From Lepidostoma basale (lineage: Eukaryota > Arthropoda > Insecta > Trichoptera > Lepidostomatidae), in the NCBI GenBank assembly GCA_022606425.2, contig JAHDVF020000450.1, positions 147,501-211,500 of the forward strand: 64,000 nucleotides of DNA, written 5' to 3'. Positions 1-12,000 of the stretch are shown piece by piece. The notes under the pieces were generated by a model. The model made no database searches. It was not told where the DNA came from and saw only the letters and a list, made by a program, of their open reading frames with translations. A program made the translations under genes and the position numbers. Position 1 is the stretch's first letter, and every line of letters starts with the position of its first letter.

Positions 1-364
1 ATGCTAGAAAACAAGTCTGTACTAACTACAGCTAGTGCGTTCTTGATAAGTAAAACTGCACTCCAAGTCTTAGTTAATGCGTTTATGAAAATTGAAAAAC
101 CGAGAAAATGAAGAAATCATGAAATGTCACTTTGGGAAAGTTGTAGATCTTTCCCCTTTTCCTGATACCGGATAATATAATAACTCAATTTCAACAAAAA
201 CCTCAGTTGATGCGTTTATCGTAAGCGCGGCAGCATTGTTGTGACTATGGATTAATTAAAATGTATGATGTTTCCGTCTGGCATTTCCTAATGTGTTTTC
301 CCCTTTTTGTGTTGGTAATGACACCTTACCTTGATATATATTTTTTAAATTTAAAAATCCAATT
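1..364. other. No gene recognised
   Basis: AT-rich sequence left of the first LINE; no repeat or coding signal seen. Confidence 0.5.
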
Positions 365-1038
365 ATGGTGAAAATTTGGAGCAAGTAGTTGAGTTCGTGT
401 ATTTAGGTAGTATGTTTACAAGAGATGGGCGATTGGAGAGGGATATTGAAAGAAGGGTTGGGGCAGGCAACAAAGTGAATGGTGCACTTAAAGTTTTCAT
501 CGCAAACAAAAACCTATCAAAAAAGCTAGAATGGCAGTGCACAATGGTGTTCTTCTACCGACCCTTATGTATGGAAGCGAAGCATGGAACTGGCAAAAGA
601 AGGATGAAAGTAGAATAAATGCAGTAGAAATGAGATCTCTTAGACGAATGTGTGGATACTCTGTGTATGATAGAGTGTCGAATGAAAATATAAGAAGTGA
701 ATGCGGTGCGAATGATGGTGTCATGAACAAAATAATGAAAGGATCATTAAGATGGTTTGGACATATTGAAAGAATGAACGAAGAAAGAATGGTAAAAAAA
801 TTATATGTTAATGATGTAAATGGAACCAGAAATATAGGAAGACCGAGGAAAACGTGGCACGATCAAATAAATCAAATATTGAATGTCGGCCATGTGAGGA
901 GTCAGAGAAATCGACGCGCGTGCATGACACGATGTATGAATGTTGAGGAAGCGAGAGAAATATGTCAGGAAAGAAAGGTGTGACAGTCCATTCTTTCTGC
1001 CTACCCCTTCGGGGAGACGGCGTGATGGTTAGTTAGTT
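365..1038 (+). mobile_element. LINE-A 3' fragment
   Basis: 5'-truncated. Encodes [15 protein letters not shown] through [20 protein letters not shown], with one frameshift near 525 and a W-to-stop at 981; ends GATGGTTAGTTAGTT. Confidence 0.85.
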
Positions 1039-1075
1039 GTAAAGGGTATAGCTACCATATTGATTTTCATGAGTA
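1038..1075 (-). mobile_element. SINE 3' fragment
   Basis: GTAAAGGGTATAGCTACCAT matches the inverted 3' end of the SINE; it abuts the GTTA tail of a LINE-A copy. Confidence 0.5.
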
Positions 1076-1129
1076 GCAGTGGTAGTCTGAGCTATTGCCA
1101 TGATCAGGTCGTCAATGTTACCCTTAATA

Positions 1130-1505
1130 AATCTTCTTCTTTTTGTCCGGTCACACCTCCATTCATAGAACCCCAAGGAACCTTCTCCATCGGACTCTAT
1201 CGCATGCCTGATGCCTAACATCATCCCAAGTGAGGCATGCTGCCTTAACCTCGTCCTGCAGGGCTCTTCTCCAGATGGCTCTAGGTCTGCCTCGCTTCCT
1301 CTTTCCCCCCATAAGGGACCAGTCTAGTGCGCCCTGAGCGATGCAGGCTGGGTTCCGTCTCAGAGTGTGACCGATCCACTGCCATTTGCGTCTAGCGACC
1401 TGTTCTCTAATTGGCTTTTCGCCTGCCATGGCCCAGAGAACGGCATTTGACACTGTTTAGGACTAATAGATTTTGAATATTGAGCGAAGGCACCTATTTA
1501 TAACT
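1130..1505 (-). mobile_element. LINE-C (RTE-like) 3' fragment
   Basis: Minus-strand [20 protein letters not shown] and [20 protein letters not shown]; tail of AAGAAG at the left edge. Confidence 0.85.
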
Positions 1506-1964
1506 AAGTTAGTTTAAAAATAAAGACGGTATTTTAAAAATGTATTTTTATTAAATATTTTGTTTACAAACGGATAAACTAAAAGTCTTATCTGCTTAAG
1601 AATATCATCGTCAAACATTTCTTTCATAATAAGATAGGAATATATATACTTGAAAAAATATATATGTATTCAACATTCCCACAATAGGCAATCTAGATAA
1701 CATATTTTCGAATGACAGACAGCGCAGCATAATAAATTACAGTCGAACTCCGTTATTACAATCACCGAAATAGCGATATCTCCGATGTAATGAGGGAACA
1801 GACACACATCATGCCTTCATGTTTTGGTAAGCATTTAAAAAGACCTATTCTCTGATGTAAAGAGTAATGGAGTTATTGACAAGCAAAAAAAAAGTCGGTC
1901 CCATCTTCATTCTAATAACCAGCTCGACCGTATTAAATTTATAGATATAAATCAATGAAACACT
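1506..1964. other. AT-rich, possible pogo-like remnant
   Basis: TACAGTCGAACTCCGTTATT at about 1739 looks like a pogo/Tigger end; GTAATGGAGTTATTGAC near 1865 may be its partner. Nothing else seen. Confidence 0.35.
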
Positions 1965-2455
1965 TGGTATTTAACCACGGTAAGATTATTATACCGATCA
2001 ACCTGAAACGAAAAGTCTATGAAGCCTGCGTTCTACCAGTTGGTACTTATGGTCTTGAGACTGTTACACTGTCCAAACAAAGTGCCGAGAAACTACGAGT
2101 GACCCAAAGAGCCATGTTAGGAATAAGCCTAAGAGATAGTCAGAAACGATACGGTGAGAGAAAAAACAAAGGTCACTGACATCATCCACCGGGTGGCGAC
2201 TTTAAAATGGCAATGGGCAGGTCACGTAGCCAGAAGCTCAGATGAAAAGTGGACAAGAATACTGCTGACTTGGAGACCGTGGACGGCGAAGAGAAGCGCA
2301 GGGCGACCGCAACTACGGTGGAAGGATGATCTGAACAGACACGTCGGAATAACCTGGATGCAGTCTGCACAGGACTGAATGACATGGAAGCAAATGGAGG
2401 AGGCCTTTGTCCAGGAGTGGACGGGAATAGGCTGAGGAAGAAGATTATTATAATT
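1965..2455 (+). mobile_element. RTE-like LINE-E 3' part
   Basis: [30 protein letters not shown], then in another frame [20 protein letters not shown]; 3' tail GAGGAAGAAGATTATTATAA. Confidence 0.8.
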
Positions 2456-2489
2456 GATGCCAACTAGTTTATTAACTTATTTAAAACCA

Positions 2490-2795
2490 TCTATGTTTTG
2501 CTGACGACATCGTACTCGTGAGCAACACTCCGGAGGAACTAGCTGAAATGCTGAAAGAACTAAACGATGTATCCAAATCCGTAGGTTTGAATATGAACCT
2601 GGCAAAGACCAAGGTGATGGGCACGGAAAGGTTTCAAATCAACGTGGACGGCAACAGAATTGAGAATGTCCAAGAATAAAGAGAGATGATCTCTTCGATC
2701 CGATCCAGAAGCTCAGATGAAAAGTGGACAAGAAGACTGGTGACTTGGAGACCGTGGACGGCGAAGAGAAGTGCAGGGCGACCGCACAGTGGTTA
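2490..2795 (+). mobile_element. RTE-like LINE-E fragment with internal deletion
   Basis: FADDIVLVSNTPEELAEMLK (catalytic FADD) then a jump at ~2698 to the C-terminal part. Abuts the end of the C6orf136-like gene. Confidence 0.75.
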
Positions 2796-2807
2796 AATAC
2801 AAAGTGT

Positions 2808-2813
2808 TTTATT
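2808..2813 (-). terminator. Candidate poly(A) signal of the C6orf136-like gene
   Basis: AATAAA on the minus strand about 75 nt after the stop codon. The 3' UTR would be short because LINE sequence begins by about 2790. Confidence 0.5.
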
Positions 2814-2886
2814 ATTTTATATCTGTAAGTTTAAAATGTCTAGCTACAAAGTGAGTGCTTTATATGTAAATTTAATAAATTATCAA

Positions 2887-3072
2887 TTAATTAATCTTTT
2901 CTAACGGGAGTGCCAGTTTGGACAGCTCCCCGCACTCCAGCCTGGAGAGGGTCTCGAGGATGGGGCAAAGCTCGGCGAGGTATGCCCGCGGTACGAGGCC
3001 CAGCAGGAGTGCGAGCTTGGCTGCCACCGGAGTCTTCACGTCGTCCACTGCGCAGTCTTCATCCGGCATTAC
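2887..3072 (-). CDS. C6orf136: C6orf136-like exon 8 (terminal exon)
   Basis: Acceptor ATATTTTTCAG|GTA; 61 codons plus TAA. It encodes [20 protein letters not shown], then a Leu-rich C-terminus. A minus-strand AATAAA lies at 2813-2808, about 75 nt past the stop and right beside an RTE-like LINE. Confidence 0.88.
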   Translation of the reverse strand, partial: VMPDEDCAVDDVKTPVAAKLALLLGLVPRAYLAELCPILETLSRLECGELSKLALPLEKIN

Positions 3073-6000
3073 CTGAAAAATATGATTACATAAATTACTA
3101 GCTAGCTAACCATCACGCCGTCTCCCCGAAAGGGTAGGCAGAAATATGTTTACCTGTTGGTGAAGCTAGGACTCTCGTAAATTCTTTTGTAGTGTCACGG
3201 TTAGATTATTGCAACGGAATGTACGCTGGATTGCCAAATAATCAATTGAGCAGAATACAAAGCATATTTAATGCTGCTGCCCGATTAATTATGGGGCAAC
3301 AAAAATACTGTCATATCACGCCGCTCCTGAAGGACCTTCATTGGCTTAAAATCCGAGAGCAAGTAAAATATGAATTGTGTTTGACAGTGTTTAAGGCTCG
3401 ACACCAGAGAGCGCCAGCGTATATATCGGACCTCTGCGTGACACCCATGCCAACGAAAAGGCAGCGTTCACTCCGATCAGTAGAAACAAGTGCAAACAAC
3501 ATAGCAATTCCAGTCAGAGCCAATAAAGCATGTTTCTATGATCGTGCTTTCAGCGTTGCGGGTCCGTTGGCGTGGAATAGCCTCCATGTTAGTATTAAGT
3601 ATGAGGATAGTGACGTTTAATTTAAGAAACTTCTGAAGACTGCACTGTTGGCTCAGTCATTTCCTAGTGCGCCCTTGGAGTAATTGATTTTACAAAACGG
3701 CGCACATAAAATACAAATCATCATAATAATAATAATAATAAAAGAATGGACTGTCACACTTTAACCGATGCAGCACTCCATCCTTCTCTTTTCGCCCCGC
3801 GGGAGACGCGGTGTGATGGGTTGCGAACCTCATCGCCACCAATAGGCATCTCCCGCCCACAATTCGATCGTAAAACATCCACAAAATAAATCTAAAACAA
3901 ATAATATAAAATACAATGATATAAAATAAAATAACACAATACAAATAATTTAACATGCCGTGTTCTTTTTAGATGGTGCACATATTGTCTATTTAATTTA
4001 TGTTCCACGTATCCACCGTTTTTTTAATTTGGCACATTATGTAATAACACATAATGTTTTTTGATTAACTGTAATTAGGCACTTAAAACAAACCAGCGAG
4101 AACTTAAAAAAAAAAATAATATTGAAGAAATTATTCAAATTGTCAATGGAACAAACGAAAAATTTATTTTTACACCTGTCAAAATTCTTTATAAACGAAA
4201 AAACTTCTCTAATTTTAGCATCAAAACAGTACAAACGTACTATGTGTTACAATTAACTATTATAAAGTGCGGCAACAATCAAAATGACCAAAACAATTCA
4301 CTTATACACGAAATATCTCCAAATTTACGGGAACACCACATGAACCAAATCAAAATTTCAATATCAGAATCAAAAATTACTGTAGCAGCAAAAAGAGAAA
4401 GAGCTAAAAGGGTTGGATGCAGGTGTCAAAATGAGCGGAGTGTCAGTAAGCTGTCTCTTGTATGCGGATGACGTTGTCCTACTTGCAGACAACGAGTATG
4501 AACAACAAGTCCATGTAAATAGTACGTATGAGGTATGCATGCGAAATGATCTGATGATGAATGTGAATAAGTCCAAGGTAATGATTTTTGAAAAAGGAGA
4601 AATCATTAGTCTGCAACATTAGCGTGAATGGTGAAAATTTGGAGCAAGTAGATGAGTTTGTGTATTTGGGTAGTATGTTTACAAAAGATGGGCGAGTGGA
4701 GAGGGATATTGAAAGAAGGGTTGGAGCAGGATCGAATAAATCAAATATTGAATGTCGGCCATGTGAGGAGTCAGAGAAATCGACGCGCGTTCATGACACG
4801 ATGTATGAATGTTGAGGAACCGAGAGAAATATGTCAGGAAAGAAAAGTGTGGCAGTCCATTCTTTCTGCCTACCCCTTCGGGAAGACGGCGTGATGGTTA
4901 GTTAGTTAGTTAGTTTATCTAATGCAATAGATACTGTACATAAGATAAAATTATTGCATCACTTTTTTATTTAAAGAAGAAGAAAAAAACATTTCTCACA
5001 AAGTGACTATAGTAGGTACAATGTGAATACCTTACTGTGGTATTATGTATCAGAGAAAATGCACCAAGTCATGTCAATCCACTATTATTTTGAAAAAATG
5101 TGCTGATAGTTCAGTTATTATTTATTAAACAACAACAACAACAACAAACCATCACGCCGTTCCCCCGAAGGGTAGGCAGAGAGAATGGACCGCCACACTA
5201 CTCTATCCTGGCAAACCTCTCTAGCTTCCTCCACATTCATACAACGAGTCATACACGCACGTCGATTCCTCCGACTTCTAACATGACCAACCTTTAAATT
5301 TGATTAATTTGGTCATGCCATGTTTTCCTCGGTCTGCCTCGACTTCGTACCCCATTTACATCATTAACGTATACTTTCTTAACCATTCTTTCTCCATCCA
5401 TGCGTTCCATATGTCCGAACCATTAAATAAAATGTGGTTAATAGATCTATATATTATTTTTTCAAATTGGCTTAGTAATGTTTAGTATAAAAAAAATTTG
5501 TTATATCCTTACAAACTTTGAACTTCAATTATCCCAGAAGTAGACATTTTGACTTAGTGCTTTTTCACAGAATACCCACGTTGTGCTTTAGATATATATT
5601 TTTTCAGGAATTACAGAAATCTCCGTTAGTTGAAAATCGTATTCATATAATAATAATAATAAAAATAATATGCTAACTTTTAAAGCGCCGTTTTTGTGAT
5701 GTAATCACCTCAAGGGCGCATTAATATATTTCTAATATTGAATGTATTTAAAAGGTTTTGATTTTTCAAATAAAATTGCCAGCCCTCGGTGCCCAGTAAT
5801 ATGAATACCTCCCAGCATTTCTTATTTTTATCCTGTCACACCTCAGTGGTGCATAGGGTCTCGAGGAACCTTCTCCACCCGACTCTATCGCATGCCTGAT
5901 GCCTAACATCATCCCAAGTGAGGCCTGCTGCTTTAACCTCGTCCTGCAGGGCTCTTCTCCAGGTGGCTCTAGGTCTGCAGGAGTTATTTGTGCTTATTTA

Positions 6001-9000
6001 TACTTAATTAATTTAATGGTTTGTATGTTCTAACCTTATCGGCGACATGGGTGTGAATGAGACCATCGGGGCCGACGTAAAACGTTGAAATACCATCGTA
6101 CCATCTGTGAACAAAAATTAATATGTTATTTATTTTATTTTTTATTATTGAGGGTAACAAACAGCAATTACAGTATATGAATATAAACACACAGAGACAA
6201 CAAAACAAGGCCAATTACATGCTACCACAAATATTATATAACAACTGACATGACTTACTAACTAACTAACTAACCATCACGCCGTCTCCCCGGAGGGGTA
6301 GGCAGAAAGAATGGACTGCCACACTTTTCTTTCCTGACATATTTCTCAATTCGCTTCCTCAACATTCATACATCGTGTCATTCACGCGCGTCGATTTCTC
6401 TGACTCCTCGCATGGCCGACATTCAATATTTGATTTATTTGATCGTGCCACGTTTTCCTCGGTCTTCCTCTATTTCTGATTCCATTTACATCGTTAACAT
6501 GTAATTTTTTTATCATTCTTTCTTCATTCATACTGGAGGCTAAGGCTTGATATGGGCTGTAGGGCCATCGAAAAAGAAGAAATTATGATGACTTGCAGAA
6601 TGTTGTACAAATTCCACACAGTATCACAAAGGCTAAATATGGTTACATAGGTTTTCCTTTTCAAACAAGATAACGGATTTCGCACTTGGCGGGAGATCGC
6701 ATTGACATTTTTCACGAAACGTGTTGTCGCCTGACAATTCTCAACGTACTGACCTCGAACTGGTCTTGTTGCGGAGGGGAAGGGTCAGGCTACACGGAAG
6801 TGTAGCCAACATGTCGAAAATAAAATCCATCCGGTCGTGTAAGCCTCAGTACACTTCCTTTCTGGTTATGCCTCGTACCAGTATAAAGAGATGTGTGAGG
6901 CTGAGGATATTTTAAAATGTAGTAGACAGCAAAGGAAGGACTGGTACGGTCATGTCCAAATAATGGACACCACCAGTGACCGCACATGACCGTACCATTA
7001 TGGATGGGGTACAGCTTGAAAGAGCTTCCACATCCAGAGATCTCGGTGTTCTGTTTGATGCTCAATTATCGTTCAATCTTCGCATAGTTGCTCTATGTAA
7101 TAGTTCCATTAAAATGCTTGGATTTGTTTTTAGGAATGCCAAGATATTTTCGAACACACAGGTACTTCGGGTGTTGTATAATTCCCTGGTAAGAAGTAGG
7201 CTGGAATATAGTTCCTTTATTTGGTCACCGCCTGGGATCCGATATTCTCTGATGGTGGAGCGAGTGCCGAAAAATTTCTGCGCTTTCTTTACCTCAGGGA
7301 GCGCGGTTATTACCCGTGGTTCTTTCAGACTGAATTCTTGCTAGGTATGCTAAGCTACCAATCACTGGAGAGAAGGAGGAATATCCACTTGGGAGTTCAC
7401 TTCTTTCAGCTGATTGCCGGCCGTATACAGAACTCGGATGTCCTGAGTGATGTAGGTCTATTTGTCCCTGTTAATTACCTTCATCAAAGACACCACAAAT
7501 TGTTTTATTTGCCACGTTGCAGAACCAACCTGCCAATGGTTATGCTTGTGGGTAGGGCAATCTTATTGCTTAATCGGATGCAATATCAATGTTATGATTT
7601 TATCTTATTCTTAAGCTTAATTTTTTTTTAATGCTTCTCTTTTTATAATGTAATTGCAAACGATCTGGAATTGTATAATATGTCTGTAATGTTTGTGATT
7701 TTTATCAAAATAAATTAAATAAATGAAATGAAAATTAAAATGAAACCAGACTCCCCTATATTGCACTACATCATCAGCCTCACGGGACTCGTGGAAGACC
7801 TCCTAAAAGATGGAAGGACAGCTGGGAGTCTACCTCACAGGAGAAGCAACCCTCTGGAGAACAGATCAAGGAAGAAGAATTTAAAAAGTTTAGACTTACA
7901 ATTCACTCTCGTCAATTGCTTCCCTGAGCTTCCACAGTTTATATTTCCAGAACATAAACATTGCTTTTAGCCCCGAGATGCCTCGAATCCTCCATCTCAC
8001 TCTGAAAAATATAAATTAAATAATACATTAACCTGTCCGACGGATTAATTCACATTTTAAATACTCTGTGACATCATTAGAGTACAAGCCCCACTTCATT
8101 GCGAAACTGGATAAAGGTTCTAAAGACTGTACTGTGTGCAGTAACAGAAAGATTCCAGGGGAAAGACGGGAAACAATGTGGTTTTGTGACACCTGTTCCA
8201 GAAAACCTGGTCTCCATCCCGGAGATTGTTTTAAAAAGTACCATACTATGTAAAACTATAAGTAGTCTATAATGTCTATAAGTCACATTGCGTTAAAAAG
8301 ATCTTCTGCTTAATGCTTAAAATACAATCTTCATAGATGGCGTTAGTGTGTGGGTTGAATATACTACCATGTAAAGGGTGGTGTTGGAGATTAACATATA
8401 TACAACTTCCAAAAATTTGTCAGACATGGCGGTCATAAGAAAAAATATGGTGGAATCGGGAATGTTGTATTACATAAAGCGTGCGCAACCCAACCAATGA
8501 CAGGTCATAAGTCCTGTAAACACCTTGATCAACCATATTCTGTTTCCAATTTGCATCTTCGTCTCTATTGAGATAAAATTTAGTCTATAATGTTTTTTTA
8601 TTTGAAGAATAAATCATTACAAATGAATTTTTAACAATTTTTTTTGTCTATCGATAAAAATATTTTGACATTATTTAAATTAGAGTTGGCTGACAAACAA
8701 TATCAAAATGGTAAGGGTTAATTAAAGCTCCTAGAAGACAGACATTTTCATTTATATCAATTATTTAATATGGAGTTTTACATCATTGTTCAAGAAACAA
8801 TTAATAATTTAGTTTTTAAGTTTGTCATGGCCGAAAATTCACTCTCGCAAAGGTACGTCGTGCAAAATGGCAGTAAATATTTTACTGCTGCTTCGCTGAC
8901 ACGATAAATGTCTTTTATATAAAGAACATGCGAAATGATCTGATGATGAATGTTAATAAGTCCAAGGTAATGATTTTTGAAAAGGAAGAAACCATGACAG

Positions 9001-12000
9001 TCTGCAACATTAGTGTGAATGGTGAAAATTTGGAGCAAGTAGTTGAGTTCGTGTATTTAGGTAGTATGTTTACAAGAGATGGGCGAGTGGAGAGGGTTAT
9101 TGAAAGAAGGGTTGGGGAAGGCAACAGAGTGAATGGTGCACTTAAAGTTGTCATCGCAAACAAAAACCTATCCAAAAAAGCTGGAATGGCAGTGCACAAT
9201 GGTGTTCTTCTACCGACCCTTATGTATGGAAGCGAAGCATGGAACTGGCAAAAGAAGGATGAAAGTAGAATAAATGCAGTAGAAATGAGATCTCTTAGAC
9301 GAATGTGTGGATACTCTGTGTATGATAGAGTGTCGAATGAAAATATAAGAAGTGAATGCGGTGCGAATGATGGTGTCATGAACAAAATAATGAAAGGATC
9401 ATTAAGATGGTTTGGACATATGGAAAGAATGAATGAAGAAAGAATGGTAAAAAATTATATGTTAATGATGTAAATGGAACCAGAAATAGAGGAAGACCGA
9501 GGAAAACTTGCCAAAATCAAATATTGAATGTCGGCCATGTGAGGAGTCAGAGAAATCGACGCGCGTGCATGACACGATGTATGAATGTTGAGGAAGCGAG
9601 AGAAATACGTCAGGAAAGAAAAGTGTGGCAGTCCATTCTTTCTGCCTACCCCTTCGAGGAGACGGCGTGATGGTTATGTTAGTTAGTATAAAGAACATTT
9701 CATTTTATATTTCATTTATAAAGAACAATATACAGCGAAACCCGGATTTCACGTCCCCGTATTTAACGTTTTCCCGCCAATTGCGTTTAATTTTTTCAGT
9801 CTCAATATATTTTAGTACATTTTGTTCCCGCAATTTACGTCCAAAATATGCGAGTTGCGCGCGCTTGACAATGAATCGGCGCAGTAGAAACGTGATTGGT
9901 CGGTGAGCGACGTTGTGATTGGTCGACATACAGCGCGCAACGTGGTACGAATTACATACAGTTTTAACGTTTTGTTTTATTCATTAAGTTAACCCTTCAC
10001 TGCATGACTTTTTTATTTTAAGTAAAATAAATATTTTCTATCGTATCTTACTCTAAACATTAGAGGAAAAATAAATAAATAAAATGATGAAAAACTTTTA
10101 ACAAGAATAAATCAATAAAATACCTATGTATCAAATTTGCAACATCATGCAATGGTTATCCTTATGAGAAATTGTATAGAATAAGTTTGGTATTCAATAA
10201 TCAAAGAAATATAGATCAATTTAATAATGAAACTAAGTCTTATGTGCATTTATTTTATACGTATATGTATTCTAATTTATATGGTGATAATTAAAACACT
10301 ATTTCCATATCATTTTTATACATTTATTACATAATTTTTAAAAATCTCACTGGTGAAAATTTATAAAGCAATTTTTAGCTTACTGTAAATATTTTTTTCT
10401 CCGTCATAATCGCTCCAAAAAAGTCGAAAACACGAATCTCAAATCACCGATTTGCACCAATTGACATTGGTGTGACAAGTGAGGCATTGTCTTCGAGTGA
10501 CAAGTGAGGCTATTATTTTGGCGTTCATAGCGCCTCTCGTGGCTAAATTATGAACTATATATGTGAGTTATGAATGTAACTAATCAGTAACAACAACAAA
10601 TGGTTGCTTATATTTTTTAAAGGACGTTTTAACGCTAATTTTTGGCTATGTAACAAATTTGATACACCATGCAGTGAAGGGTTAATAACAATATTTTCTT
10701 CCCTTTTTTCATCGGTTTCGTATGTTTTATTGGCACGCGTTTCGCGAACTAATCTACGTGATTTAAAAAAAAATGTTTTTTTTAATTCCTTAATTTACAT
10801 TTTCCCTCAATTTACCTTTTTTTTTCTCTGTCCCTTAAAAAATGTAAAATAGGGGTTTCACTGTATTTTTATTTGTTTTTTTAAACTCAAAATGAACCAA
10901 AAAAGTGAGATCATTTTTATAAGATAAAAAATGTACAACATTTGACTACAAAATACAATTTATTTGATATTTTTATGTATTTTGTGTGAAGAGTAATTTA
11001 ATTAAATGTTACCAATATTTGTAGACAAATACTGGATTTAACCCATTGCGGGTTAATCACTTTTAAGGATTGATTGTATCTCAATAGAGACGAAGATGTA
11101 AATTATTTTTTAGAAACAGAATATGGCGGTCGAGGCGTTTACAATAAAAGATTTTCTGCTTAATGCTTACACCTATTCTTAATAGATGGCGCTAGTGTAG
11201 ATTGAACTAATAACATGTAAAGTGTGGTGCAACATAGTAGCATATATACAACTTCCAAAAAAAAAACTTTGTCAGATGTGGTGTGTTTGTAAGAAGGGCG
11301 GAATGGGGAATGTTGTTAATGACAGGTCATAAGTCCTGTAAACGCCTCAACCACCATATTCTGTTTCCAAAAAACAATTTACATCTTCGTCTCTATTGAG
11401 ATACAATCAATCCTTAGTAATTTAATTGTTTACAAGAGCGTTCCGATGTTTCAAATTCTCGCCGGCCTTTAAGGGTTAAACAGCGGACGTGCTGATTTGC
11501 ACGTCCGCTGTTTTTTGTTTATTTTGACCGATCCGGATAATCGAGGTTCTACTGTAATTTGCGTCATGACGCACTGCAGGATTAGGTAGTCAAAAAGGCG
11601 CATTCGGCGCATACTTACATGATAGAGGAGTCTTCGTATCTCTGTGTTATTTTTAAGATGTCAAATTTGACATAGGCGAACCTCAGATGTCCCACAGTTC
11701 TCAAGAGGGCGATTTGCTTCACGTAATGATATAGCCCGCTGAAATTATAAACACAATTAGTTTGCATGTCTTCTTCTTCTTCTTTTTGTCCTGTCACACC
11801 TCCGTGGTGCATAGGGCCTCTATCGCATGCCTGATGCCTAACATCATCCCAAGTGAGGCCTGCTGCCTTAACCTCATCCTGCAGGGCTCCTCTCCAGGTG
11901 GCTCTAGGTCTGCCTCGCTTTCTCTTTCCCCCCATAGGGGACCAGTCTAGTGCGCCCTGAGCGATGCAGGCTGGGTTCCGTCTCAGAGTGTGACCGATCC

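Larger units (their letters stand above)
8032..8717 (+). mobile_element. piggyBac-type remnant, TTAA-flanked
   Basis: TTAA at 8028-8031 and 8718-8721 bound the segment. It keeps the 3' end of a transposase frame (8068-8253) and was later split by a family G insertion (8276-8580). It lies in intron 5 of the C6orf136-like gene. Confidence 0.65.

Noticed and set aside
11068..11415. Family G as a TA-flanked Tc1/mariner MITE
   Set aside because: The inverted arms suggested this, but 12-13 bp direct repeats lie outside five copies.
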